Part shown: piece by piece, positions 42,000 through 51,209 of the stretch
Layout of the letters: every line of letters starts with the position of its first letter
How positions within the stretch are numbered: position 1 is the stretch's first letter
From: Halalkalibacter oceani
Lineage (GTDB): Bacteria > Bacillota > Bacilli > Bacillales > Bacillaceae_D
Assembly (NCBI RefSeq): GCF_023715705.1
Contig: NZ_JAMBOS010000002.1
Location: 62,001-126,000 of the forward strand
DNA: 64,000 bases
Direction: 5' to 3'
Translations under genes and position numbers: made by a program
Notes under the pieces: model-generated
Databases searched by the model: none
What the model saw: only the letters and a program-made list of their open reading frames with translations
Told to the model about the DNA's origin: nothing

Positions 42000-42536
42000 C
42001 TAATCTTCAGCTGCAACGGCATCTGCTTTTGTTCTGTGAACAGTACCAAAGGCGTGATGAGGTGGAGCATAGATTGAGTAAAGCTTTAACGGGGTGTTGC
42101 CAGTATTGATGACATTATGCCACGTATCAGCAGGTATCATAATTGCTGAGTCATCAGAGACATGTGTTTGAAAGGTTAATTGATTTTTGCTTTTTCCCAT
42201 TTTAACAAGACCTTGACCACTTTCAATACGAAGAAACTGATCAACGTTAGGGTGAATTTCCAATCCGATATCATCTCCAACATTAATGCTCATCAAAGTC
42301 ACTTGAAGATGATCCCCGGTCCATATGGCAGTACGATAGGTCTCGTTTTGTTTTGCTGCTTGGTTAATATTCACGACAAATGGATTCTTTCCGTGATCCA
42401 CTGATGCGTTCGTATCGCTTCGAGTGTATGGGGGTGGAGATGGTGTATGCCAGTGACGTATGTTTCCTTGGTTGTGAATTGGAGTATTTCCATAATAATA
42501 GTTATGATAAGGATACAGATAGTAACGGTTATTCAT
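42000..42536 (-). CDS. Cupin-domain protein with Tyr/His/Pro-rich N-terminus
   Basis: A 178-residue protein. Residues 1-38 are rich in Tyr, His, Asn and Pro (YYLYPYHNYYYGNTP), like spore-coat-associated cupins. Residues 70-165 form a single cupin barrel: GLEIHPNVDQFLRIESGQGLVKMG supplies the first metal motif (His, Gln and Glu spacing), and DDSAIMIPADTWHNVINTGNTPLKLYSIY supplies the second with its His. AGGAGGAAT precedes the ATG. It stands alone between the MFS and rpsD genes. The substrate is unknown. A spore or metal-binding role is a guess from the N-terminus. Nothing is seen in 42537-42759. Confidence 0.75.
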   Translation of the reverse strand: MNNRYYLYPYHNYYYGNTPIHNQGNIRHWHTPSPPPYTRSDTNASVDHGKNPFVVNINQAAKQNETYRTAIWTGDHLQVTLMSINVGDDIGLEIHPNVDQFLRIESGQGLVKMGKSKNQLTFQTHVSDDSAIMIPADTWHNVINTGNTPLKLYSIYAPPHHAFGTVHRTKADAVAAED

Positions 42537-42755
42537 GGTTTTATTCCTCCTAACTCATATGACTATAAAATCAGCATATGCCCCAGTGCTTAAAACGTCA
42601 CTTGATTAAATGGAGGTTTTTAGTTGCCCCAGCACGTTACTGAGAAGGTTAAAGCTAGGAATGTACGTTCGTTATTTAGGTGAAACTCTTAAGTAATCTT
42701 ATATAGCCGAAAACAGGTTCATTTTTCTGCATTTTAATACGAAACACCATGAAAC

Positions 42756-42803
42756 AGAAAAAGCCTTGAAACATTGATATAACAACGTTTCTAAGGCTTT
42801 TTT
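42756..42803 (-). terminator. rpsD: Terminator of rpsD
   Basis: On the minus strand AAAGCCTTAGAAAC (42800-42787) pairs with GTTTCAAGGCTTT (42772-42760), followed by a short T-run. Confidence 0.8.
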
Positions 42804-42828
42804 GCATTTCTTTTTCAGTTCGTTCTCA

Positions 42829-43431
42829 TTAACGAGAATAGAACTCGACGATAAGCGCTTCTGTAATTTCAGAAGGAAGCTCAGCGCGCTCTGGAAGGCG
42901 AGTATATGTGCCTTCAAGCTTTTCAGCGTCGAAAGATACGTAACCAGGAACGAAATCGTTCGTTTCCAACGCTTCTTTAATAATTTCAAGGTTGCGGGAT
43001 TTCTCACGCACACCGATTGTTTGACCAGGCTTTACGCGATATGATGGAATATCAACGCGGCTGCCGTCAACTAGGATATGACCATGATTGACAAGCTGAC
43101 GCGCTGCACGACGAGTGCGGGCAAGACCCATGCGGTAAACAAGGTTGTCAAGACGTGATTCAAGAAGAATCATGAAGTTTTCACCGTGGATACCAGTCAT
43201 TTTGCCAGCTGTATCAAACGTGCGACGGAATTGACGCTCGTTGACACCGTACATATGACGAAGCTTTTGCTTTTCTTGTAATTGCAAACCATATTCGGAA
43301 AGCTTCTTACGTTGGTTTGGACCGTGTTGCCCTGGAGCATACGGACGCTTTGCTAATTCTTTTCCTGTTCCGCTTAGTGAAACGCCTAAGCGACGGGATA
43401 ATTTCCAAGATGGACCTGTATAACGAGCCAT
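42829..43431 (-). CDS. rpsD: Ribosomal protein S4
   Basis: A 200-residue 30S primary assembly protein: [48 protein letters not shown] and the S4 domain [31 protein letters not shown]. Length and sequence equal the Bacillus type without the zinc cysteines. ATG at 43431 has AAGGAGGAG upstream; the frame stays open 29 codons further into the leader, which is not coding. It is transcribed alone from a consensus promoter. S4 is expected to repress its own leader. Confidence 0.98.
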   Translation of the reverse strand: MARYTGPSWKLSRRLGVSLSGTGKELAKRPYAPGQHGPNQRKKLSEYGLQLQEKQKLRHMYGVNERQFRRTFDTAGKMTGIHGENFMILLESRLDNLVYRMGLARTRRAARQLVNHGHILVDGSRVDIPSYRVKPGQTIGVREKSRNLEIIKEALETNDFVPGYVSFDAEKLEGTYTRLPERAELPSEITEALIVEFYSR

Positions 43432-43623
43432 GAATAGACTCCTCCTTGTTATTTTGTTTGTTGCAAAATAACAACCGCATTGTAATCTCATAGCTACGTT
43501 CATTTTGTCTTCATGCATGTTCGCTTCGACAGCTAGAAGTTACAGATGCACCTCGATTATGCAGCCGCACCGAGGAACAAAATGAAAAACATAGTATGTT
43601 TACATAGGCTGTCTTTTTACACA
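43432..43623 (-). promoter_or_regulatory. rpsD: rpsD leader, probable S4 autoregulatory RNA
   Basis: About 190 bases of untranslated leader lie between the start site and the ATG. Just before the ribosome binding site it forms a hairpin, GTTATTTTG (43472-43464) with CAAAATAAC (43456-43448). Autogenous binding of S4 to the rpsD leader is known in B. subtilis; here it is inferred from position and structure. Confidence 0.55.
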
Positions 43624-43629
43624 AATTCC

Positions 43630-43658
43630 ATTATATTAATTTGCGCGCCTCTTGTCAA
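43630..43658 (-). promoter_or_regulatory. rpsD: Consensus sigma-A promoter of rpsD
   Basis: On the minus strand TTGACA (43658-43653), 17 bases, TATAAT (43635-43630): a perfect match to consensus, as expected for a ribosomal protein gene. The rest of the gap up to 43928 holds an isolated TATAAT at 43752-43757 and no gene I can support. Confidence 0.85.
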
Positions 43659-43928
43659 GAAAGGGAATGATGTTAAAGAAGAGGATAAAAAAATTCATAA
43701 TTTTTTGTATCGGAACGTTCTACTTACATAGTAAAATGGAATAAGTTGTTTTATAATAGATGTAGAAAGACCCAAAAGAATGAACAGTTAATGAAGTAAA
43801 TGATTCATATCTTTTAAGAAGGGCAGGGGCATATTTTCCTACCTTGCAGTTTTGAAATTAAGTATATCATTAAAAATTAATGCAAATGTGAGTCATTTAA
43901 CATGCATGTTATGTGGTGGTGTAAGAGA

Positions 43929-46166
43929 ATGGATAATATTCTGAATGGAAACAGCAAAAATAGTCAATATAGACCATTTTTGGAGGAGCTTGTGTCAATT
44001 GGTTACAAGAACACAGCTTTATTTGAACCTGCTGTTTTTTTTATTGCATCAAATGAGGGAATTCTCTCCGCATACAAGATGGGTTATTTGCCGGCTTCGA
44101 TGGATGAGGCATTTTCCCATTTTGAAAGCAACTTTTCGGCACAAAAGCTAAAATGCAAGTGTAAAGACTCTCTTTTGCTGGCAGTTCCCTTCTCTGTCCC
44201 TGATACCGAGGTTCCGTTATATTTAGGTGTTGTTCTTTCTGATATGACAGAAGAAGAACCGATTATCAGCTATTTAGAAGGAATCGTGATCGGATTAGGG
44301 ATGACGACGAACCGGTTGAAGAAGAAAAAGATGTTTCCAATTAATGAATTGCTGGATTTGGCCGGCTATCAGATGGAGTTTACGCCCCTGGCTAACGCGT
44401 TAAACACTTGTTACAAGAAAAGCGAGAGCGGTTCCGGCAAGCTAATTATCGTTGAACGAAATGAAGAAAGATTCGTTCCTTTATTTTATCCGTCCCACTG
44501 GAATCTTGAGCATTTTGACGCGGTCTTTCAACAACAGCACTATGAGAGCAAAATCGGCGGTGAGCTATTGGTGCTGTTCAAAGACAGTCAGCTGTTTGAT
44601 AATAATTACCACTACCACGTCACTTGTGCAATTAAAATGGAAAACAAGCCCGTTTCCTTGCTCTTGTTTACATTTGAAACTGAGCAGGAAGCTCAAAAAG
44701 CAATGGATGAATACGCGCAGTCGATCAAAGAAATTTTGCCGATTCTTGAAAAAGCATATATCCAGGAAAAAGATGTCCAGGAAGCACAAAGACGTGATAT
44801 TCTACTGCAAGTAACGAAGAAGTTCCACTCCACGATGGATATCGGTGAAGTTTTGGGAGAGATCGTCGAGGCGATTGAACGGGCCTATCCTCATTATCAT
44901 GTCCATCTCCTCCTCTCACAGGAATGGGAAGTTAAAGAAAACATCTCCATTAAGCCGCTGAAGTATGGAACAGAAAGCGGCAACAGTACAGCGGAACATG
45001 CCTATTTGACCGGCCAGATCCAGGTGGACAAAGGACTGGACGATCATTCAAAAATTCTCTACGCCCCTTTACGCGGCAAGCAAGGTGTATACGGGGTGAT
45101 GGAAATTATGACTTCTGAAAATGTACATGTGCCCCAATACGAAATTGACTTCATTCAAATGCTCGCCGACACAGGAGGGAATGCATTAGAAAATGCTGAG
45201 CTATATCAGCAATCGAGAAATCTAATTCATGATTTACAGCTTATTAACGAAACCTCCCACCAGCTTAATTCCAATCTGCGCCTCGCTGATACGATAAACT
45301 TTATGACGCAGCAGATCATTGAATCATTTAAAGCGGAAGAGGTTGGCTTTATTATGTTCCATGCCAATGGTGAAGCTGAAGTTCTTGACGGAAGTACACC
45401 ATTTTTCATGAATGAGGATTCCCTTGACGCCCTCGAGCCGTTAATAAGAAAGGTAAAACGCGATAAAGACCCGATTTACATCGGGGATACGGAGCTTCAT
45501 GAGGATATGCAGCTTGATGTCTATAAGTCAGTTCTGATGGTACCAATGATTCAGAATAATGAACTAAAAGGGATGGTTGTCACGGTTCATCAAAGCTCCT
45601 ATCATTTTACTTTTGATAATTTCAAGCTTCTGCAATCCTTGATCCATCATTCCACTCTGGCTTTCTCCAATTCAATGCTGCATGAGGAACTGGAGCGTCT
45701 TGTGATTACCGATCACTTAACGAAGCTGTTTTCACGTAACCATTTAGACGAGCGTATTCAGGAGTCGATGTATAAGCAGAACCAGGGGACATTTTTGCTG
45801 CTTGACATTGATAACTTTAAGCAAATCAATGATACGTACGGTCATCAAGTAGGCGATGATATCATTATCCAGGTCGCCAATATTATGAAACGGAACATTC
45901 GTGAGAAGGATATTGCGGCAAGATGGGGAGGAGAAGAGCTGGCCATCTATTTGCCTAACATTGACGTGTCAATCGGGAAGCAGATCGCCGCACGGATCGT
46001 TAAAGCAGTTGAAATTGAAACAAGTCCCCGGGTGACGGTATCGATCGGGCTTTCGCACTGGAGTTCAAGAGAAAACGAAGTGTCGTTAAAGCTGCTGTTC
46101 AATCAGGCCGATACCGCGCTTTATGAAGCGAAAGAAACAGGGAAAAATCGCGTCGTTGTGAAATAA
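43929..46166 (+). CDS. dgcP: GAF-domain diguanylate cyclase (DgcP/YtrP-like)
   Basis: A 745-residue cytoplasmic protein. The N-terminal 290 residues are a poorly conserved sensory region; two GAF-like domains follow (ILLQVTKKFHSTMDIGEVLGEIVEAIERAY and NETSHQLNSNLRLADTINFMTQQIIESF). The GGDEF domain carries DHLTKLFSRNHLDERI, FLLLDIDNFKQINDTYGHQVGD and the signature GGEEL at residues 667-671, so it should make cyclic di-GMP. There is no RxxD inhibitory site in front, so feedback control is doubtful. ATG at 43929 follows GGTGGTG; an ATG at 43902 is possible. The location next to rpsD matches dgcP of B. subtilis, but this protein is longer. Confidence 0.88.
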   Translation: MDNILNGNSKNSQYRPFLEELVSIGYKNTALFEPAVFFIASNEGILSAYKMGYLPASMDEAFSHFESNFSAQKLKCKCKDSLLLAVPFSVPDTEVPLYLGVVLSDMTEEEPIISYLEGIVIGLGMTTNRLKKKKMFPINELLDLAGYQMEFTPLANALNTCYKKSESGSGKLIIVERNEERFVPLFYPSHWNLEHFDAVFQQQHYESKIGGELLVLFKDSQLFDNNYHYHVTCAIKMENKPVSLLLFTFETEQEAQKAMDEYAQSIKEILPILEKAYIQEKDVQEAQRRDILLQVTKKFHSTMDIGEVLGEIVEAIERAYPHYHVHLLLSQEWEVKENISIKPLKYGTESGNSTAEHAYLTGQIQVDKGLDDHSKILYAPLRGKQGVYGVMEIMTSENVHVPQYEIDFIQMLADTGGNALENAELYQQSRNLIHDLQLINETSHQLNSNLRLADTINFMTQQIIESFKAEEVGFIMFHANGEAEVLDGSTPFFMNEDSLDALEPLIRKVKRDKDPIYIGDTELHEDMQLDVYKSVLMVPMIQNNELKGMVVTVHQSSYHFTFDNFKLLQSLIHHSTLAFSNSMLHEELERLVITDHLTKLFSRNHLDERIQESMYKQNQGTFLLLDIDNFKQINDTYGHQVGDDIIIQVANIMKRNIREKDIAARWGGEELAIYLPNIDVSIGKQIAARIVKAVEIETSPRVTVSIGLSHWSSRENEVSLKLLFNQADTALYEAKETGKNRVVVK

Positions 46167-46182
46167 AGCATATGGCTTCAGG

Positions 46183-46228
46183 CTTGTTCTCAAAAGGTAA
46201 ACCCGAGCCTTTTGGGAACAGGTTTTTG
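46183..46228 (+). terminator. Terminator of dgcP (constant-apex family, copy 7)
   Basis: CTTGTTCTCAAAAGG (46183-46197) pairs with CCTTTTGGGAACAGG (46208-46222), two G-T pairs, then TTTTT. Confidence 0.82.
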
Positions 46229-46353
46229 TCTGGTTTTGACGGAAAAACATGTAGAAAGTTCTTTAGGCAATGTCGACGGATTATGGGAGGAATTGATCAG
46301 CGCCGGGGCGAAGCAGAAGGGGAAGAAGACTATGACAAAGGGGACAACTAAAC

Positions 46354-46977
46354 ATGAAGGGATCAACGAAAGAGAAAATGGTAGATGCCGCGATCAGACT
46401 CTTTTATACCCAAGGATATGATGGCACCTCTGTCAGAGATATTGCTTCCTCAGCCAATGTAAACATCGCTTTGGTTTCCTACTATTTCGGAGGGAAAAAA
46501 GCGCTTTATGAAAAAATTTTGATTCAATTTCTCGAAGGATACTTGCAAACGATGCATCAAGCGATCAGGCAGCAGGCAAACTCCGTTCAGGACAGCCTGC
46601 TTACGGTCATCAGGGAGCTCCTGCTTTATCAGGCGACAAATCATTACACGGCACGGATGGTGCATCGCGAAATGACGCTCGATTCGGTGCTCGTCAGGGA
46701 AATCATGACTACCTATTTACGGAAGGAAAAGCATGATTATGAGCAAATCATCAAGCTTGGGATGAAAACCGGAGAGTTTCAGCGCCAGTCTGTCGACTAT
46801 GTGATCATCCAGATCCGCACGATGGTGAATATGCCTTATTTGACGCCGCATTATTTTCAGGAGCTTTATCAGCTGTCACCAAAAGAACCATATTTTGTTG
46901 AACGCTATATGGAGCATATTACAAGATGGGTGAAGGCCGCCCTTTGCCGTTCAAAGCCGGAAACAGGAATCGCCTAA
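46354..46977 (+). CDS. refZ: RefZ, TetR-like regulator of FtsZ positioning
   Basis: A 207-residue TetR-fold protein, the length of RefZ (YttP). In B. subtilis it binds motifs near the origin and helps place the polar septum in sporulation. The helix-turn-helix is YDGTSVRDIASSANVNIALVSYYFGGKKALYEKI (residues 22-55). The C-terminal half, with TARMVHREMTLDSVLVREIMTTYLRKEKHDYEQII, resembles RefZ and not drug-binding TetR proteins. AAAGGGG lies ten bases before the ATG. Its place between dgcP and hisJ-ezrA is conserved. Confidence 0.9.
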   Translation: MKGSTKEKMVDAAIRLFYTQGYDGTSVRDIASSANVNIALVSYYFGGKKALYEKILIQFLEGYLQTMHQAIRQQANSVQDSLLTVIRELLLYQATNHYTARMVHREMTLDSVLVREIMTTYLRKEKHDYEQIIKLGMKTGEFQRQSVDYVIIQIRTMVNMPYLTPHYFQELYQLSPKEPYFVERYMEHITRWVKAALCRSKPETGIA

Positions 46978-47000
46978 GTCTCCCAGGGTCGTTCGGAAAG

Positions 47001-47816
47001 CTAAGGCTTTGCAAGCGGAGCGGCGACAAGCTGATCGTATCCACTGAGCAGCGCATTGGCTGAATGGGCGTCCGAGCCATAAACAAGCGGGATATTCAAC
47101 CGAACCGCTTCTTCAATAATGCTTGCGTAAGGATACGGCTCACGGCAAAGCGGCTTAACGCAGCCTGCGCCATTGTAATCGAGCTGATATCCGTTTTGCT
47201 GTATGGCAGTCAGGATCCGCGTAATCTCATCTGAGAACAAATGGGAATCGGGAGCCGGAAAGCGCTTTTGGAATTTCCGGGCGAGCGTCATATGCCCGAT
47301 TCTTGTTGGCTTGTAATGCCCAAGCTTGGCCTGGATCGAAGCGAAGACGGTTTGATAATAATGCTCATAAACCTTTGACGTAGAGCCGAGCAGGTCAATC
47401 GCCGCCTGAAAGACATCGGGACTGTAGTCAAGACAAAGGTACTCGTCTCCAAGGCGGAGGAAATGAACAGAAAGTATGCTGTCATCGAGTAAAGGGCCAA
47501 CCTCGTTCAAAAAGTCTGTCGTCTCCTTTTCGAACCCTTCAATATAATCAACCTCCAGGCCCAGCAAAATGTTGAGCCTTCCATTATATTCTCGCTTTAA
47601 CAATTGAATGTGCTCGATATACTTTGGCAAATTGGCCGGGTCCATCCCGCTGTCCTGCTGTGGAGTGGGGTCATTGAAGGAAGCGGGGAGAGGGGCATGT
47701 TCGGTGAAGGTAATTCCCTCCAGGCCAAGCGCAATGGCTTTCTCGCAATAATCGACAAAATCATCCTTTGTGCCATGGGGACAAAGTGGGCTGTGAATAT
47801 GTCCATCGTGTAACAT
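47001..47816 (-). CDS. hisJ: Histidinol-phosphatase, PHP family
   Basis: A 271-residue PHP-domain phosphatase for the penultimate step of histidine synthesis. The metal-site motifs are DGHIHSPLCPHG, ITFTEHAPLP, LGLEVDY, SVHFL, RIGHMTLARKF and GSDAHSANALL. AGAAGGAGATTC precedes the ATG. It is separate from any his operon, as in B. subtilis, where it lies next to ezrA. Transcribed divergently from ezrA across about 240 bases; the promoters there are not clear to me. Confidence 0.92.
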   Translation of the reverse strand: MLHDGHIHSPLCPHGTKDDFVDYCEKAIALGLEGITFTEHAPLPASFNDPTPQQDSGMDPANLPKYIEHIQLLKREYNGRLNILLGLEVDYIEGFEKETTDFLNEVGPLLDDSILSVHFLRLGDEYLCLDYSPDVFQAAIDLLGSTSKVYEHYYQTVFASIQAKLGHYKPTRIGHMTLARKFQKRFPAPDSHLFSDEITRILTAIQQNGYQLDYNGAGCVKPLCREPYPYASIIEEAVRLNIPLVYGSDAHSANALLSGYDQLVAAPLAKP

Positions 47817-48058
47817 GGTAGAATCTCCTTCTAAAATTAAATAAGAACCGCGAAAAAAACGTACAAAGTGTTACTTTCATGGTATCATAATACATAATTG
47901 AAGTCGTGAAAAATAATAAATTTGTCAATTTATAAAGGATATTTGTGTTTTGTAGAGAAAAACAAAAGTGCGATGAGTTATTCGCTACATTTATCAGAAG
48001 CTCAAATTGAGGTCTTCAATACAAAACATTCCAAGGAGCTATAGAAGGGAGTCCTCAC

Positions 48059-49777
48059 ATGCGTTATGTAGTTTATACAGCAATTGCTATTATCCTTGTT
48101 TTAATTGTAATAAGCGCCATTTTGCGCAGGAAAACGTATAAAGAAGTGGACCAGCTGGAAGAATGGAAAAATGACATTTTAAACCGGACAATACCTGAAG
48201 AAATCGGTAAGGTGAAACAATTACATATGTCAGGTCAGACGGAAGAAAAGTTCGAAGAGTGGCGGAATGAATGGGATGACATTGTCGGAACCATTTTACC
48301 GAACATAGAAGAACAATTATTCGACATTGAGGAACTGGCAGCAAAAAACCGCTTTAAAAAAGCAAAGCTGCAAACTGAAACGGTACGCCAGAGACTTCAA
48401 GGAATTGAGAATCAGTTACAGCAAATGCTCGAGGAAATCGATCATCTCGTTCAAAGTGAAGAGCAAAACCGGACTGAAATTGATGATGTCAGAAGGCGCT
48501 ATAAGGACTTGCAGGCAGCCTTGTTGAAACGCCGCGGCTCTCTTGGCGCGGGTGTTGCCGGATTTGATCAGCGAATGGAGCAGATCCAGGCCTTGCTGGA
48601 CTCATTTGAAGAGGCGACGGCAGAAGGGAGCTACCTGAAGGCGCGTGATCATTTGCTTGAAGCAAATGAAGGGCTTCAGGAAACAGAATCCCTCCTGGAA
48701 CGCTATCCAAAGCTTCTGGTCCAGGCTGAGGCGACCATTCCCAATGAACTTAAAGAGATTGAAGAGGGCATGAAGGGAATGGAGGAGGCTGGCTATAAGC
48801 TGGAGGCATTTTCATTGGAAAAGCAGCTTGCCGGCATCAAAAGCGAGCTAGATAAGCTGAAGGAAGAGCTGCTGGCATTGAAGTGTGATGAGGCTGAACA
48901 GCGGCTGCACGAGGTGTCCGCTCAAATGGAAGGGATTTATGAGCTGCTCGAATTTGAAGTTGATTCCAAGCAGTTTGTGACCGAGCAGCTGCCGGAACTC
49001 GAACAGCTTTGCGAGCAGGTCAAAAATCAGATCAATGATTTATTTGAAGAGACGGTTCAGGTTCAGCAGAGCTATCATATTTCGAAAGAGAAGCTCGCAG
49101 CAAGGAAAAAGATGGAGGAAGCTGTGCTTGATCTCACCAGGCAACTGGATGTGTTACAGGAAATTACGGCCAATGAAAGCCAGACATTCACGTCCATCCG
49201 TGAGATGGTAGAGGAATGGAAGCTGGAGATCACAAAGCTGTCCCAGGCCATCGCCGAGGACAAGCAGGCGTTGTTTGCTTTGCGCGAAGACGAATGGCGG
49301 GCAAAGGAAACGCTCCGCTCTTTACAAGAAACATTGCTGGATACGAAGCGGACGATCAAAAAAAGCAATATTCCCGGGTTACCGGAAGAAGCGCTGAAGA
49401 CGCTTCAGAAGGCCGAGCAGAAACTGGATGAAGCGTCCGAGCAGCTGCATCAGGTTCCGTTGGAGCTGGGCCGGGTCACCGTCCTTGTCGAGGAAGCAGT
49501 AAAGGCGGTTGAGGAAAGCGAAGAGCTGATCAATGAGACGATTGAACTGGCCACCTTTGCTGAATATGTGATTCAATTCGGCAACCGCTTCCGCAGCCGC
49601 TCCCATGAGGTGCAGCAAGGCTTGACGAATGCGGAACAGCATTTCCGTCAGTTTGAATATGAACAAGCGGTTGAAACGGCCGTCACTGTTATTAAGCCTT
49701 ATGACCCTGACGTGCTGGAGCGGGTCGAGGAATATGTGAGCATGTACAAGAAAAGTGGATTAAAGCAGGAGATTTGA
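48059..49777 (+). CDS. ezrA: Septation ring formation regulator EzrA
   Basis: A 572-residue membrane-anchored spectrin-like protein that restrains FtsZ ring assembly and links it to the cell-wall machinery. One N-terminal membrane helix (YVVYTAIAIILVLIVISAIL, residues 3-22) is followed by about 540 residues of almost continuous coiled coil. RRKTYKEVDQLEEWKNDILNR and the NRFRSRSHEVQQGLTNAEQHFRQFEYEQAVETAV end are typical of EzrA. GAAGGGAG lies seven bases before the ATG. It is close to the usual length of about 560 residues. The gene appears monocistronic. Confidence 0.95.
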   Translation: MRYVVYTAIAIILVLIVISAILRRKTYKEVDQLEEWKNDILNRTIPEEIGKVKQLHMSGQTEEKFEEWRNEWDDIVGTILPNIEEQLFDIEELAAKNRFKKAKLQTETVRQRLQGIENQLQQMLEEIDHLVQSEEQNRTEIDDVRRRYKDLQAALLKRRGSLGAGVAGFDQRMEQIQALLDSFEEATAEGSYLKARDHLLEANEGLQETESLLERYPKLLVQAEATIPNELKEIEEGMKGMEEAGYKLEAFSLEKQLAGIKSELDKLKEELLALKCDEAEQRLHEVSAQMEGIYELLEFEVDSKQFVTEQLPELEQLCEQVKNQINDLFEETVQVQQSYHISKEKLAARKKMEEAVLDLTRQLDVLQEITANESQTFTSIREMVEEWKLEITKLSQAIAEDKQALFALREDEWRAKETLRSLQETLLDTKRTIKKSNIPGLPEEALKTLQKAEQKLDEASEQLHQVPLELGRVTVLVEEAVKAVEESEELINETIELATFAEYVIQFGNRFRSRSHEVQQGLTNAEQHFRQFEYEQAVETAVTVIKPYDPDVLERVEEYVSMYKKSGLKQEI

Positions 49778-49780
49778 TGG

Positions 49781-49824
49781 AGCTGCTGAAAAAGTACGAT
49801 TTTCACTTTTTCAGCAGCTTTTTC
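49781..49824 (+). terminator. ezrA: Terminator of ezrA
   Basis: AGCTGCTGAAAAAGT (49781-49795) pairs perfectly with ACTTTTTCAGCAGCT (49805-49819), then TTTT. Confidence 0.9.
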
Positions 49825-49882
49825 GTTCTTCGAGTGACAAAAGGGACGTTTTTCAGTGCCCTCGATTTGACCGGTTTTTTTG

Positions 49883-49933
49883 GACTTGTCCTAAAAAGGG
49901 TAATGCTTACCTTTTAGAACAAGTCTTTTTTTC
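49883..49933 (+). terminator. Second hairpin after ezrA (constant-apex family, copy 8)
   Basis: ACTTGTCCTAAAAAGGGTAA (49884-49903) pairs with TTACCTTTTAGAACAAGT (49907-49924), one bulge, followed by CTTTTTTTTT. It is a backup terminator between ezrA and the desulfurase gene. Confidence 0.8.
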
Positions 49934-50000
49934 ATAAAATCGAGCAGGAATGGCTTGAAAAGATAAGGCGCCACGTGCTTTTCCTTTGAAGGTAACAAGC

Positions 50001-50028
50001 TTGTTATTTGGCGATTTTGTGCTAACAT
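50001..50028 (+). promoter_or_regulatory. Promoter of the desulfurase-thiI operon
   Basis: TTGTTA (50001-50006), 16 bases, TAACAT (50023-50028), 27 bases before the start codon. Confidence 0.5.
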
Positions 50029-50054
50029 AGATGGGGATATAGGGGGGCAGTCAG

Positions 50055-51209
50055 ATGATTTATTTAGATAACAGCGCGACAACTCAGCCATATAAAGAAG
50101 TGGCGGAAGCGTACATGAAGGTGGCAACAAGCTATTTCGGCAACCCTTCATCCCTGCACTCATTAGGAATGAAGGCCGAAAATTTGCTGATAGAAGCGCG
50201 AAACCGGATTGCTGATTTGCTTGAGGTTGAGGCACAGGAAATTATCTTTACCTCTGGAGGAACAGAAGGAAACAGCTTAGCGATTAAAGGGACAGCCTAT
50301 GCTAGAGGGAGTCACGGGAGGCATCTCATCACGAGTCAAGTGGAGCATCCTTCCGTGCTGGAAAGCTTCCGACAGCTTGAGCGTGAAGGGTTTGAAGTGA
50401 CATATTTGCCAGTAACAGAGGAAGGAAGGGTTGATCCTGACGATGTTAGCCGGGCGCTGCGGCCGGATACGATTCTCGTTTCCCTGATCCATGTCAACAA
50501 TGAAGTCGGCACGATTCAGCCGGTTGAAGAAATTGGAAAACGACTCGCGGGATATCCGAAGGTCTATTATCATGTTGATTATGTTCAGGGGATTACGAAG
50601 GTGCCGTTGAACGTAAAAGCGTCGAATGTCGATCTATGCACTTGTTCAGCCCATAAATTCCATGGTATGAAGGGAACGGGCTTTTTATATGTCCGCAAAG
50701 GACTGCAGCTGACGCCGCTCTTTCAGGGGGGGCAGCAGGAAGGCCAGATTCGCGCCGGAACGGAAAATGTGGCAGGCGTCGTGGCGATGGCGAAGGCGTT
50801 ACGGATGTCGGTTGAGCAGCAGGAGCAGAAGCTGGCGAAGCTGGTTCGGCAAAGCGGGCAATTGCGCGCCGCTCTCCATGAAATAGAAGGGGTTTACGTG
50901 AATTCACCTGAAAATGGGAGCGCCGCCCCGCATATTATTAACTTTTCCGTCCCCGGAATCAAGCCGGAGGTCCTTGTTCAGTCGTTAAGTGCGAAGGAGA
51001 TCTATGTCTCGACGAAATCAGCCTGCTCCTCGAAGCTGACCGCGCCGAGTCAAATCTTGACCGCGATGGGCTTTGGCGAGGAGAGAGCAAGTGCGGGAAT
51101 CCGGCTCAGCCTGTCGTTTGAAACGACAGATGCTGAGATTGCACAGGTAAAGAAGGAACTGCAAGCAGTTATCCCTGAATTGTTGGAGGTAGTAAAACGT
51201 GAAGTATAA
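50055..51209 (+). CDS. nifZ: Cysteine desulfurase (NifZ/IscS type, partner of ThiI)
   Basis: A 384-residue PLP enzyme that takes sulfur from cysteine as a persulfide. The PLP lysine is Lys201 in [13 protein letters not shown], and the persulfide cysteine is Cys324 in [17 protein letters not shown] and [14 protein letters not shown] mark the cofactor site. It overlaps thiI by 11 bases. In B. subtilis this desulfurase (NifZ) supplies ThiI for 4-thiouridine in tRNA, and the same link is inferred here. Confidence 0.93.
   Translation: MIYLDNSATTQPYKEVAEAYMKVATSYFGNPSSLHSLGMKAENLLIEARNRIADLLEVEAQEIIFTSGGTEGNSLAIKGTAYARGSHGRHLITSQVEHPSVLESFRQLEREGFEVTYLPVTEEGRVDPDDVSRALRPDTILVSLIHVNNEVGTIQPVEEIGKRLAGYPKVYYHVDYVQGITKVPLNVKASNVDLCTCSAHKFHGMKGTGFLYVRKGLQLTPLFQGGQQEGQIRAGTENVAGVVAMAKALRMSVEQQEQKLAKLVRQSGQLRAALHEIEGVYVNSPENGSAAPHIINFSVPGIKPEVLVQSLSAKEIYVSTKSACSSKLTAPSQILTAMGFGEERASAGIRLSLSFETTDAEIAQVKKELQAVIPELLEVVKREV

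Noticed and set aside
46354-46977. Drug-efflux TetR repressor
   Set aside because: Length, C-terminal sequence and position next to hisJ-ezrA fit RefZ, and there is no transporter gene adjacent.
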